A DNA stretch of 41,091 nucleotides. It comes from DAOUJW01 sp034421015 (GTDB lineage: Bacteria; Chloroflexota; Dehalococcoidia; Lucifugimonadales; UBA2985). The stretch lies in contig DAOUKT010000029.1 in assembly GCA_034421015.1 (NCBI GenBank), forward strand, positions 1-41,091, in the 5' to 3' direction. The position numbers were made by a program, and so were the translations under genes. Under the pieces are notes generated by a model that was not told where the DNA came from, did not search any database, and saw only the letters and a list, made by a program, of their open reading frames with translations. This document shows positions 7,463 to 15,081 of the stretch, in pieces; positions within the stretch are counted from its first letter, which is position 1, and every line of letters begins with the position of its first letter.

Positions 7463-8830
7463 ATGAAGGCCATAGGTTACTTCGCCGAAGGTCGCGATGA
7501 CCGGGAAGAGGCCGACCTTCTCGACTCATTCTCCGGCTACTGCAACCGCAAGGGGCACCAGCCCGTGGAGACTTTCGTAGAGCCGGAAACCGGGGATGGC
7601 AAGCGTCCAAAGTTCGGGGACATGCTCGATTTTGTGACGGAGTCCGGCGCAGAGTTCCTTGTCGTCACCGCGGGCCCTCATCACTTCGGGACCACCCTGG
7701 AGTCCTCCGTCCGCCGTATGCTTGAGTTGGAGGCCCTGGGCTGCAGGGTCGTCTGCGACGACGAGCATATGCCTGACCCGTTCCAGCAGGCCCTCGGACG
7801 GTGGCGCGGGAAGGGCGGTGGCGGGCCCAGGGGGGAGCGGATCAAGGAGGCGATGATGGCCAAGGCCCTTCGGGGAGAGGGGCTGGGGAAGCCTCCCTAC
7901 GGCTACAGGATCGGGTCCCAGGGCGCGCTGGAGGTGATGCCGGAAGAGGCTGAGGCCGTGAACCTGATTTTCAGGCTGTACGTCCGGGGCGATATGGGCA
8001 TGAGGCGCATTGTGCGCTACCTCAACGAGCGGGAGACGCCCACCCGCGGCGGCGGCAGCTGGAGCATTGTGACTGTGAGGGACGTGCTGCGAAACCGCGC
8101 CTGTCTGGGGACCTACACCAGGTTTGGCATGAGGGTGCCCAGAAGCCACCCGGGGATAGTCAACCCTGAGGACTTCGACACGGCCCAGAAGAAGATGTCG
8201 CGCCTGGGCGCAAGGCGGACGCCGCGCTCCGAGCAGAAGCCGTTTCTCCTGTCCGGCGTCGCCTTCTGCGACTCCTGCGGCAACAGGATGATTGGCGTGA
8301 GCAGGCGTCAGGGTTGGCGCCGGAAGGACGGCACCAGCAGTGTCGGGAGCTACCGGTACTACCAGTGCCAGTCGCGGACGAACCAGGGGGTGTGCGGCTA
8401 CCGAACGAGGCGTTCTGAGGCATTGGAGGGCGAGGTGATGGGGCAGGTCAGGGATGCCTTGGCGAGCGGCCGTGCTAGGCTGAGGCCCGTGGACAGCGCT
8501 GCCCAGCCGAGTCCGGCGGAGGCGAAGAGCGTCAAGCGGCTTGAGACCCAGTTTGTCAGGACATTGGAAAGGGCGGCAACCGGCGCAATATCGCTGGGGC
8601 ACGTCAAGGATGCCCTGGATGAACTGGACGCGCATCGGGAGTCGCTGAAGGCGGAATCGGCCGCCAGCGGGGAGCTTGCGGACGCCCTTGCCGGAGGGGA
8701 CGCATCGGGCCTGCTTCGCACCTGGGACTCCCTGGACGCGGGCGCAACTGGCTACATTGTCCGGGCCCTTGTCTCCAGGGTCTCGGTGGGAGACGACTCG
8801 ATCCAAGTTACTTTGACTGAGGAGGAGTGA
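7463..8830 (+). CDS. Serine-recombinase family protein with degenerate catalytic domain
   Basis: The 455-residue protein has the large-serine-recombinase order. A resolvase-like domain (about 1-115) is followed by a recombinase/DNA-binding domain starting GLGKPPYGYR (about 141-245). A zinc ribbon follows (CDSCG and, after a gap, CQSRTNQGVCGYR), then a coiled-coil C-terminus. The active site is missing. Active enzymes begin Y-x-R-V-S; here the equivalent is GYFAEGRDD. The catalytic Arg pair (L-D-R-L-x-R) is replaced by TAGPHHFG. The fold appears intact, so this is probably a domesticated DNA-binding protein rather than an integrase. It sits inside a housekeeping operon with no attachment sites or phage genes nearby. 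Confidence 0.85.
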   Translation: MKAIGYFAEGRDDREEADLLDSFSGYCNRKGHQPVETFVEPETGDGKRPKFGDMLDFVTESGAEFLVVTAGPHHFGTTLESSVRRMLELEALGCRVVCDDEHMPDPFQQALGRWRGKGGGGPRGERIKEAMMAKALRGEGLGKPPYGYRIGSQGALEVMPEEAEAVNLIFRLYVRGDMGMRRIVRYLNERETPTRGGGSWSIVTVRDVLRNRACLGTYTRFGMRVPRSHPGIVNPEDFDTAQKKMSRLGARRTPRSEQKPFLLSGVAFCDSCGNRMIGVSRRQGWRRKDGTSSVGSYRYYQCQSRTNQGVCGYRTRRSEALEGEVMGQVRDALASGRARLRPVDSAAQPSPAEAKSVKRLETQFVRTLERAATGAISLGHVKDALDELDAHRESLKAESAASGELADALAGGDASGLLRTWDSLDAGATGYIVRALVSRVSVGDDSIQVTLTEEE

Positions 8831-8833
8831 GGA

Positions 8834-9250
8834 ATGATCCAGTTTACTGAAGAGATGCGAGAGGCAATCAACAACGCCCTGGCCAACGGGACGCCCTGCG
8901 TTGTGGCTACGGCCTCCTCCGCCGGAGAGCCTAACCTTGGGTTCAAGGGCAGTGTTATGGCCCTGGACGACAGCCGCCTTGCGTACTGGGAGCGCAGCAG
9001 GCGCACCATCCTGGAGCACATTGAGGAGAACCCCAAGGTTGTGGTGATGTACAGGGACCCGGCCACAAGGCTGGCGTGGCGGTTCTACGGCGATGCGACG
9101 GTGCACCGGGACGGGTCGGTGCGGGAAGAGGTGATGGCCAGGGTTGTACAGCCGGAGCTTGACAGGGACCCGGAGCGCGAGGGATTTGCCATTGTCATAG
9201 ACGTGGAGCGCATAACCACCCTTGGCGCGGACGTTGTCCAGGAGAGATAG
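8834..9250 (+). CDS. Pyridoxamine 5'-phosphate oxidase-like flavoprotein
   Basis: This is a 138-residue split beta-barrel protein of the PPOX/FMN-binding superfamily. Typical features are CVVATASSAGEPNLGFKGSVMAL near the N-terminus, then LAYWERSRRTILEHIEENPKVVVMYRDP, where the Ser/Arg cluster contacts the flavin phosphate. RFYGDATVHRDG follows, with a C-terminal VERITTLG strand. Such stand-alone proteins bind FMN, F420 or haem and reduce small molecules; which cofactor is used cannot be told here. It begins 3 bases after the recombinase stop, and its Shine-Dalgarno (GAGGAG) overlaps the end of that gene, so translation is probably coupled. Confidence 0.8.
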   Translation: MIQFTEEMREAINNALANGTPCVVATASSAGEPNLGFKGSVMALDDSRLAYWERSRRTILEHIEENPKVVVMYRDPATRLAWRFYGDATVHRDGSVREEVMARVVQPELDRDPEREGFAIVIDVERITTLGADVVQER

Positions 9251-9263
9251 GGACAGATCTCTT

Positions 9264-9292
9264 TTGACCCCGTCAACCGCCGGTGATAAACT
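9264..9292 (+). promoter_or_regulatory. Promoter of rnpB
   Basis: TTGACC at 9264-9269 and an extended -10 (TGA-TAAACT, with TAAACT at 9287-9292) are spaced 17 bp apart. The predicted transcript start near 9299 coincides with the 5' end of RNase P RNA. Confidence 0.75.
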
Positions 9293-9300
9293 GGGACTGA

Positions 9301-9660
9301 GTTGATAGGCAGGCCGGGCGATCGCCCTGACGCAGTCGGGGAGGAAAGTCCGAGCTCCGCCGGGCAGGGTGCTGGCTAACGGCCAGGCGGGGAAACCCGA
9401 CAGAAAGTGCCACAGAAAACACACCGCCCCGACCTTTCGGGGTAAGGTTGAAATGGTGAGGCAAGAGCTCACCGCTCCGATGGCGACACCGGAGGCATGG
9501 CAAACCTCACCCGGTGCAAGGCCTAATAGGGGGACTCAGGGAGCCCGGCCCGTCCCCGGGTTGGCCGCTAGAGGCTTCGAGCAATTGAAGTCCCAGATAG
9601 ATGATCGCCGTCCCGTACTTTCGGGATACAGGACTCGGCTTACAGGCCTGCCTATCAACG
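9301..9660 (+). ncRNA. rnpB: RNase P RNA (class A)
   Basis: The 5' end GTTGATAGGCAGG (9301-9313) pairs perfectly with CCTGCCTATCAAC (9647-9659) to form P1. Universally conserved blocks occur in order: GAGGAAAGTCCGAGCTCC, the GGTGCTGGCTAACGGCCAG-like P3/P4 region, ACAGAAAGTGCCACAGAAAA, GGTGAGGCAAGAGCTCACC, GCAAACCTCACCCGGTGCAA, AGATAGATGATCGCC and ACAGGACTCGGCTTACAGGC. The molecule is about 360 nt, normal for type A. It processes the 5' ends of tRNA precursors. Confidence 0.97.
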
Positions 9661-9747
9661 ATACGACCGGGACGGCGTCAGGAACGCCGGAACGCAGACG
9701 CTGAGGCAATCAGGACATGAATGATGCACCAAACGGGGGGCGTTGAG

Positions 9748-10542
9748 ATGCTTCAAGAAGACCAGTTGAACCGCGATTCCGTTCTGGCCGTTCTGCGCAC
9801 TACAACCCTGGGAAGGCGCGTGGACTTCCACCAGTCCGTGTCCTCAACAATGGATGAGGCCAGGAAGGCGGCCCTTGACGGGGCCCAGGAGGGCACGCTT
9901 GTGCTGGCGGAGGAGCAGACCCAGGGTCGAGGGCGGTTTCAGAGGTCATGGGTGTCTCCACCGGGGGTCAATCTTCTCTTCTCCCTGGTCCTGCGGCCCA
10001 GCGTGGAGGCCTCATCCCAGCTCAGCATGATGGCGTCCCTGGCCCTTGCCAACGTGCTCGCCAGGATTGTAGAGCCTGCGACACTGGTCACCATCAAGTG
10101 GCCCAACGACGTACGCGTCAGCGGCCGGAAGATAGGTGGCATCCTAATCGAGGGGTCGGCAGCCACAGAGAGATCCGAGGGCTTCTCGATAGTCGGGATG
10201 GGAGTGAACGTCAACTTCGACCCCGCGGGCCACTCGGAGATCAGCGACATAGCCACCAGCCTCAAGCGGGAGCTGGGGCGGCCGTACTCGCGCCTGGACC
10301 TCCTGGCGGCCATTCTGGAGGAGATGGAGGCGCTCTACGCCGGCGTTTCCCGGGGCGTGTCCGTCAGGGAGAGCTGGGCCGGACTTCTGGACACCATTCG
10401 CCAGCGTATACAGGTGGCGTCAGGTGGCTCAATTCTGGAGGGCTTTGCACAGGGCGTGGACGAAGACGGGTCGCTGCTCCTGCGTCGGGACGACGGGTCG
10501 GTGCAGACGCTGGCCGCAGGCGAGGTAACCCTGAACCTGTAG
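9748..10542 (+). CDS. birA: Biotin--[biotin carboxyl-carrier protein] ligase
   Basis: BirA activates biotin with ATP and transfers it to the carrier lysine of biotin-dependent carboxylases. The ligase core is complete. SVSSTMDEARK is the biotin-site start, QTQGRGRFQRSW the adenylate loop, and KWPNDVRVSGRKIGGILIEG holds the catalytic lysine region. GMGVNVNF follows, then a C-terminal SH3-like domain. There is no N-terminal winged helix, so it is a monofunctional enzyme without repressor activity. ATG 9748 follows a GGGGCGTTGAG stretch; an upstream ATG at 9721 would add nine unlikely residues. The adenylate loop has Phe-Gln where many homologues have Arg-Gly. Confidence 0.93.
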   Translation: MLQEDQLNRDSVLAVLRTTTLGRRVDFHQSVSSTMDEARKAALDGAQEGTLVLAEEQTQGRGRFQRSWVSPPGVNLLFSLVLRPSVEASSQLSMMASLALANVLARIVEPATLVTIKWPNDVRVSGRKIGGILIEGSAATERSEGFSIVGMGVNVNFDPAGHSEISDIATSLKRELGRPYSRLDLLAAILEEMEALYAGVSRGVSVRESWAGLLDTIRQRIQVASGGSILEGFAQGVDEDGSLLLRRDDGSVQTLAAGEVTLNL

Positions 10543-10564
10543 CCCCGCGCGGCGCGGGAACGAC

Positions 10565-11908
10565 CTACCGCTGCGCCGTCACAAGCCTGTAGATGCCCTC
10601 ATCCCTGGACAACACGTACAGGTTACCTTCCGCTTCCTCTCCGAAGGACGTGATCAGCAGGCCGGACTCCACAAGGAGCGCTTGCTCCGTGACCGACCGG
10701 CCGTCGTGGCGCAAGCCCCAGATTTTGCCTGAGCAGTAATCTCCGTAGACGTACGCGCCAAACAGCGCCGGAATATCATTGCCGCGATAGACGTAGCCGC
10801 CGGTGACGGAGCAGCCGTCTGAGCGGCCGTACTCGGCGACGGGCGCTTCGTAAGCCGAGCCGTCACAGCCGGAGCGCGGGGAGAAGCACTGGCTTCCCTC
10901 CATAACGTTCCAGCCGTAGTTCAGCCCTCTGGCAACCAGGTCAATCTCCTCCAGCCTGTTCTGACCCACGTCGCCCGTCCAGAGCGCGCCGGTCTCCCTG
11001 TCGAAGGAGAAACGCCACGGGTTGCGCAGGCCGTAGGCCCATATCTCACCGCGAGCGTCCTCAACGCCTACGAAGGGGTTATCCGGCGGTATGGTGTAGT
11101 TCACGTCGCCGGACGGGCTGCTTGGGTCGATGCGGAGGACTGCCCCCAGCAGCGTACCGAGATTCTGCCCGTTGCCTCTTGGATCCCCCGCGCTGCCGCC
11201 GTCCCCCAGCCCGGCGTACAGATAGCCGTCCGGCCCGAACGCCAGCTGTCCACCGTTGTGGTTCCCGTAGGGCTGTGTGACCCACATGATGACCACCTCG
11301 CTGTTCGGGTCCGCCGCGAGTGGGTTGTCATCCTTGGCGGTGAAGCGGGACACGACAGAGCGCCTAGGCGAAGCGGCGGAGTAGTAGACGTAGAAATGTC
11401 CGCTGGAGGCGTACCCCGGGTCGAAGGCCAGGCCCAGCAAGCCTTCCTCGTTGTTCTCATCGCTGACCCTGTCCCGGATGTCCAGGAAAATCGCGGCCTC
11501 CGCCGCGTCCGGGTCGTTGGGGAACACCCGGACAACGCCGGGCTGCTCCGTTACGAAGAAGAGCTCCGGCGCTCCGGGCGGCTGCACCATGTTGGTGAGC
11601 CTGCGAAAGTCCAGGCTGGGGAATGCCCGCTCCACGCGGAGGGCTGGGAGTGGCAGAGACATGGCAGGCGTGGGCGGTGTCGGGGTTGCCGTCGGCGTAG
11701 CGGCCGGTGGAGACTGCCGCGTTGTGGCCGGGGCGGGAGTATCGGTTGACGTAGCGGCGCGGGTTGGCGTAGGCACAGGCTCGCGGGTGGGTGGTGGGGT
11801 GGGGGAGGGTGCGGCGGTGGGCGTGTCTACAGGTTGTTCGCAGCCTGCGAGGAGGCATACGAGCACGAGCAGGGTGAGGAGCGCGGTCAGTGCGATACGC
11901 AGAGCCAC
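10565..11908 (-). CDS. PQQ-dependent sugar dehydrogenase-like lipoprotein
   Basis: This is a secreted glucose/sorbosone dehydrogenase (GSDH) family beta-propeller, predicted to oxidise sugars or alcohols with PQQ outside the membrane. A signal peptide (ALRIALTALLTLLVLVCLLAGC) ends in a lipobox. A Thr/Pro linker of about 65 residues follows, then the propeller with EEGLLGLAFDPGY, QPYGNHNGGQLAFGPDGYLYAGLGDGGSAGDP, WAYGLRNPWRFSFD, DVGQNRLEEID and GLNYGWNVMEG. NHNGGQL carries the conserved catalytic-type His. I start at GTG 11908. The frame runs upstream to 12094 only by reading through an REP-like repeat, giving the spurious VIPAKAGI peptide. ATG 11959 lies inside that repeat. It is convergent with birA. 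Confidence 0.85.
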   Translation of the reverse strand: MALRIALTALLTLLVLVCLLAGCEQPVDTPTAAPSPTPPPTREPVPTPTRAATSTDTPAPATTRQSPPAATPTATPTPPTPAMSLPLPALRVERAFPSLDFRRLTNMVQPPGAPELFFVTEQPGVVRVFPNDPDAAEAAIFLDIRDRVSDENNEEGLLGLAFDPGYASSGHFYVYYSAASPRRSVVSRFTAKDDNPLAADPNSEVVIMWVTQPYGNHNGGQLAFGPDGYLYAGLGDGGSAGDPRGNGQNLGTLLGAVLRIDPSSPSGDVNYTIPPDNPFVGVEDARGEIWAYGLRNPWRFSFDRETGALWTGDVGQNRLEEIDLVARGLNYGWNVMEGSQCFSPRSGCDGSAYEAPVAEYGRSDGCSVTGGYVYRGNDIPALFGAYVYGDYCSGKIWGLRHDGRSVTEQALLVESGLLITSFGEEAEGNLYVLSRDEGIYRLVTAQR

Positions 11909-11956
11909 GACCTTGGGGAACCTCTGAATAGGTGAATGGTCATTCCACAATCTCGT

Positions 11957-12029
11957 CATTCCTGCGGAAGCAGGAATCCAGGGCGTCCGATATAGAGGGA
12001 AACAGATTCCCGCTTTCGCGGGAATGACG
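11957..12029 (-). repeat. REP-like palindromic repeat, copy 2
   Basis: This is the inverse complement of the element at 1-64: palindrome ATTCCTGC...GCAGGAAT-type at 11958-11977, spacer, and ATTCCCGCTTTCGCGGGAAT at 12006-12025. It lies just upstream of the dehydrogenase lipoprotein gene. It falsely extends that reading frame and could form a paired-hairpin RNA in its leader. Confidence 0.8.
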
Positions 12030-12109
12030 ATAAACGCACTTCTTTCTGGATAACAGCGTGGTTGTGCAAATGCCTCCTCCCGCAGGAACTCCACTTGCTC
12101 ACAGGTTTC

Positions 12110-13057
12110 CTAGAAGGGTAGGGGAACGCCTGCGCCTTCGGCCTGGGCGCGCTCGTAGATGTGGGCCGCGGCCGCAACGTCCTCCAGCCCTATGCCCTGG
12201 GACTCGAAGAGGGTGATGTCATCCGGCGAATTGCGGCCCGGAGCCTGGCCCGTCACCACCTGGCCCAGCTCCAATACCCGATCCCAGGTCATCAGCCCGG
12301 CGTCGATGGGAATGGCGAGGTCGGCGCACTCCAGCTTTGCCTGGTCCACGGCGTCCGCGACTATGATGGAGGACATGGTCACGGCCTTTTCGTCCAGCTC
12401 GCGGCGGTTGATGGAGTTTGCGCCCGCGGCGTTGATGTGCATGCCAGGCTCCAGCCAGTCGCCGAACAGGACGGGGTCCAGGGTGCGCACGTTGGTTATG
12501 GCGATGACTATGTCCGTGTCCCTCACCGACTCCTCTGCAGACGAGACCGGGACCACCTCCACGCCCAGGGACTCGCTCATCCGGCGGCTGAACTCCTCCC
12601 GGCGCTCCGGCGTCCGGCTGAAGACCTTGACGGAGCTGATCTGGCGCACGGCGCATACGGCCTCTATCTGGGTAATGGCCTGGTTCCCGACGCCAATCAT
12701 CCCGACTGTGGCGGAGTCCTCCCGGGCCATGTACCTGGTGGCCACGCCGGAGGCTGCCCCTGTGCGTATCTGACCGAGGGCGCCTGCCTGCATCACGGCC
12801 AGGAGGCGATGAGGCTCGCCGCCGTAGAGCAGCACAAGAGAGCCGCCCGCGCCCATAGCCTTGAACCCGGCAACGCCGCGATCTCCCAGGACGGAGGTCA
12901 TCATGGTGATGCCTCTTCCGCCAGCCTGCGCTCTATACCTGGGCACGTTGAGGCCTGTGCCGTTGCCCTGCTCCCGCAGGCCCTGTTCCACCGTCTCTAT
13001 CGCCTCGTCCATTGGCAGGAGGCGCCGGACGTCCTCTTCAGTCAGAAAGATTGCCAT
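12110..13057 (-). CDS. Ornithine cyclodeaminase / mu-crystallin family protein
   Basis: This is a 315-residue NAD(P)-dependent enzyme of the OCD/mu-crystallin family. Members deaminate ornithine to proline, dehydrogenate alanine, or reduce cyclic ketimines. Motifs are FLTEEDVRRLLPMDEAIETVE at the start, GFKAMG with the catalytic-type Lys, GQIRTGAASGVATRYMAR, the Rossmann loop MIGVGNQA, and INAAGANSINRRELDE. The specific substrate cannot be assigned. ATG is preceded by GGGAGC. The gene follows the first thiolase gene on the same strand with a hairpin between them. Confidence 0.88.
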   Translation of the reverse strand: MAIFLTEEDVRRLLPMDEAIETVEQGLREQGNGTGLNVPRYRAQAGGRGITMMTSVLGDRGVAGFKAMGAGGSLVLLYGGEPHRLLAVMQAGALGQIRTGAASGVATRYMAREDSATVGMIGVGNQAITQIEAVCAVRQISSVKVFSRTPERREEFSRRMSESLGVEVVPVSSAEESVRDTDIVIAITNVRTLDPVLFGDWLEPGMHINAAGANSINRRELDEKAVTMSSIIVADAVDQAKLECADLAIPIDAGLMTWDRVLELGQVVTGQAPGRNSPDDITLFESQGIGLEDVAAAAHIYERAQAEGAGVPLPF

Positions 13058-13088
13058 ACTCTGTGCTCCCTTCAGCTATAGTGTAAGT

Positions 13089-13124
13089 GTGAGCCTCCTC
13101 ACCCATTGGGTGGAGGAGGCTCAC
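13089..13124 (-). terminator. Hairpin between thiolase A and the OCD gene
   Basis: A 16-bp stem (13089-13104 with 13108-13124, one bulged base) with an ATT loop lies 33 bases downstream of thiolase A. There is no U-tract on the minus side (ACTTACACT follows), so it may protect the 3' end or terminate weakly. Confidence 0.55.
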
Positions 13125-13156
13125 AGGAAGGTCCTTTAGCGTTCTCGACCGGTCGT

Positions 13157-14449
13157 CTAGTCGGGGCTTGTGCCGAAGACGGTCCAGTCGGATGCGCCGG
13201 GGGTGAAAGCGCCCGCGACGGCGGTCTCTGGGCGGCCGTTCTTGATGGTGACCTGCCGCTGGCCCGCCTGGCCCCGCAGCTGCTGGATGGAGTCGGTGTA
13301 GATCCACCAGCGCGTCCGGCCGTTGCCGGAGTTGCCGCCGCTGGAGCTGAAGGGGTGCGGCCCCTCTACCCTGATGTCGCCTTCGTAGAAGTCGTGGGCC
13401 TCGCCGCGCTTCACGCCGTGCCAGCCCATGCCCTCCAGGTAGTACTGGGTGAAGAGCGTGTAGCCGTCGTAGGGGTTGTAGATGTCGATCTCGCCCGGCG
13501 TGAGCCCTGAGCCCTCCAGCACCTTCTTGGCGATGCTGTCGGTGAAGGCCTCGGTCTCCTCCAGGGTCTCAACGTAGCTGCGCACAACGCCCCTTTGGGT
13601 GACGTGGTTGAGGATGTAGACGGGGGGCTGCTTCATGTCCTTGGCCCGCTCCGCGGTGGTGTACAGGTATGCCACCGCAGTCTGGATGGGCAGGTCGGCG
13701 TCCCAGATGTTCAGGGGCTTCTGGAGCCAGCGGCCGGCCAGGTAGTCCTCGGCGGTGAATGGCTCAGGGCGATGCTGGTAGTAGAACCCCTCCGGGTTCA
13801 TCAGCCCGTTCCTGTGCTGGTTCACGACGAAGGGGGCCATGCGGTCGTGGTTGGAGCCGTACTTGCGGCAGTAGGACTCAAAGCCGAAGCCGATCTGGGG
13901 CATGAGGCCCCAGCCCCAGGGGTCCATCCACTGGTTGTTGCCGGACACCTCGTTGGAGGGGTTCTGGTGGTATCGACCGGGCATGTTGCCGGTGGCCCTG
14001 ATCACCAGGCACACCTCAGTCTGGCCGTCGCCAACGGCCTGGGCGGCGACGCACAGCGCGTTGGAGATGCAGGCAGGCCCGTGGGACGTGAACTTGACGT
14101 TCTTCATGCCCATGTTCTGTACAATCCAGTCCGCGCTCACTCCGCTGAGGCCGTCCTCGGAGTCGTAGGGTGGGGCGAAGTACTCCCGGGGCGTCCATAC
14201 GTCGCCCATGCCCTGTGGGCAGGCGACTACGCCGTCGACGTCGTCGATGGTGATGCCGGCGTCTGCAAGACACTTCTCGACTGCGAGAATCTGCCACGCG
14301 CCAAGGCTGGTCTCAAGGCTGCCGTCCCATCGACGAGCGGTCGGGGCCTGTCCGTATCCCGCGACTGCAACCTTGCCGCGATGCTCCCAGACGCCCAGCC
14401 CCTCGTCGCGACGATACACTGAAGCCGGTGCATTTTGAGTTGGCGCCAT
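13157..14449 (-). CDS. Thiolase-superfamily lipid-transfer protein (SCP-x/Ltp2-like), paralogue A
   Basis: The protein has 430 residues and a thiolase fold of the SCP-x/Ltp2 type. Such proteins pair with DUF35 partners to cleave or condense acyl-CoA thioesters, for example retro-aldol release of propionyl-CoA in steroid side-chain degradation. A cysteine in the usual nucleophile region (GPACISNALC, about residue 127) is followed by AAQAVGDG. NPYDGYTLF resembles the YD-x-F-T signature of Ltp2-like enzymes, and HPFSSSGGNSGNGRTRWW is the C-terminal glycine loop. The C-terminus carries an IKNGRPET insert shared with paralogue D. It is the most divergent of the four. Its DUF35 partner ends 59 bases upstream. 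AGAGGTG precedes the ATG. Confidence 0.87.
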   Translation of the reverse strand: MAPTQNAPASVYRRDEGLGVWEHRGKVAVAGYGQAPTARRWDGSLETSLGAWQILAVEKCLADAGITIDDVDGVVACPQGMGDVWTPREYFAPPYDSEDGLSGVSADWIVQNMGMKNVKFTSHGPACISNALCVAAQAVGDGQTEVCLVIRATGNMPGRYHQNPSNEVSGNNQWMDPWGWGLMPQIGFGFESYCRKYGSNHDRMAPFVVNQHRNGLMNPEGFYYQHRPEPFTAEDYLAGRWLQKPLNIWDADLPIQTAVAYLYTTAERAKDMKQPPVYILNHVTQRGVVRSYVETLEETEAFTDSIAKKVLEGSGLTPGEIDIYNPYDGYTLFTQYYLEGMGWHGVKRGEAHDFYEGDIRVEGPHPFSSSGGNSGNGRTRWWIYTDSIQQLRGQAGQRQVTIKNGRPETAVAGAFTPGASDWTVFGTSPD

Positions 14450-14508
14450 ATTTTCACCTCTTTCTGTAGCTGGCTTGGTATGGATTCATGATTCAGGACG
14501 GGAGGGGC

Positions 14509-14913
14509 CTAGTCGACCACCCTCCACTCGGCAACCTTCTGGCCGTTGTACGTAGGCTCAAACTCCACCTGGACCGTTGCTCCAACCGGTATCTCGTCGG
14601 TGGGAGTGCCGGGGAGGTGGGAGAGCATCTTGATTTCCGGGGCGTCCTCCAGCTCTATCACGGCGAGGTTGAAGGGCTGGATCTCCTGCAACATCATAAC
14701 CCGGGAGTCATGGCTGATCAGGTATCCGTGTATCTTCCCGCGCCCATTCATCTCCTGGAACTCCATGTTGTCTGAGCCGCATGACGCGCACGCCCTCTGG
14801 GGTGGGTGCTGTAGCCAGACGCAATCCTTGCAGCTCTGCACTACAAGACGTCCCTCGTTGCAGGCGTCCCAGAAGGGCTTGCTGACCTCGTCCGGTACCG
14901 GGGATGGTTTCAA
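14509..14913 (-). CDS. DUF35 zinc-ribbon/OB-fold partner protein A
   Basis: This 134-residue protein has an N-terminal helix (KPFWDACNEGRLVVQ) and a rubredoxin-like zinc ribbon (SCKDC ... ACASC). The OB-fold has GRGKIHGYLISHD, NLAVIELEDAPEIKMLSHLPGTP and a C-terminal VAEWRVVD. DUF35 proteins form tight complexes with thiolase-fold enzymes and are needed for their acyl-CoA activity. It is read from a TTG start directly after GGAGGTG; there is no ATG option in the conserved N-terminus. It is first in a two-gene unit with thiolase A. Confidence 0.88.
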   Translation of the reverse strand: MKPSPVPDEVSKPFWDACNEGRLVVQSCKDCVWLQHPPQRACASCGSDNMEFQEMNGRGKIHGYLISHDSRVMMLQEIQPFNLAVIELEDAPEIKMLSHLPGTPTDEIPVGATVQVEFEPTYNGQKVAEWRVVD

Positions 14914-14949
14914 AGTTCACCTCCGCTCTACTATTTTGGACTTGTGGGG

Positions 14950-14978
14950 ATGATATGGGAATGCACCCTTGGTGTCAA
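14950..14978 (-). promoter_or_regulatory. Promoter of cassette A
   Basis: On the minus strand, TTGACA (14973-14978) and TATCAT (14950-14955) are 17 bp apart. This gives a leader of about 30 nt before the TTG start of DUF35 A. The same architecture occurs upstream of the other three cassettes. Confidence 0.75.
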
Positions 14979-15025
14979 TCTGGAGGCCTGCCTGCGAGAT
15001 GTCCCGCGATTGGCACATGAAAAGA

Positions 15026-15053
15026 GTAGGGGCGGTTCGCGAACCGCCCCTAC
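15026..15053 (-). terminator. Terminator after thiolase B
   Basis: A perfect 28-bp palindrome (15026-15039 with 15040-15053, GTAGGGGCGGTTCG arm) lies 28 bases past the thiolase B stop. On the minus strand it is followed by TCTTTTC, supporting intrinsic termination ahead of the cassette A promoter. Confidence 0.75.
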
Positions 15054-15081
15054 CGGCGTGTCTTGCAAGGCCGTCCAGCTT

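Noticed and set aside
7526..9472. Long antisense open frame (648 codons) opposite the recombinase and rnpB
   Set aside because: It runs antisense through three genes and the RNase P RNA; typical artefact of GC-rich DNA without stop codons in one frame.
11959..12094. N-terminal extension of the PQQ dehydrogenase
   Set aside because: It is the translated REP-like repeat (IPAKAGI and IPASAGMT words); the signal peptide begins after it.
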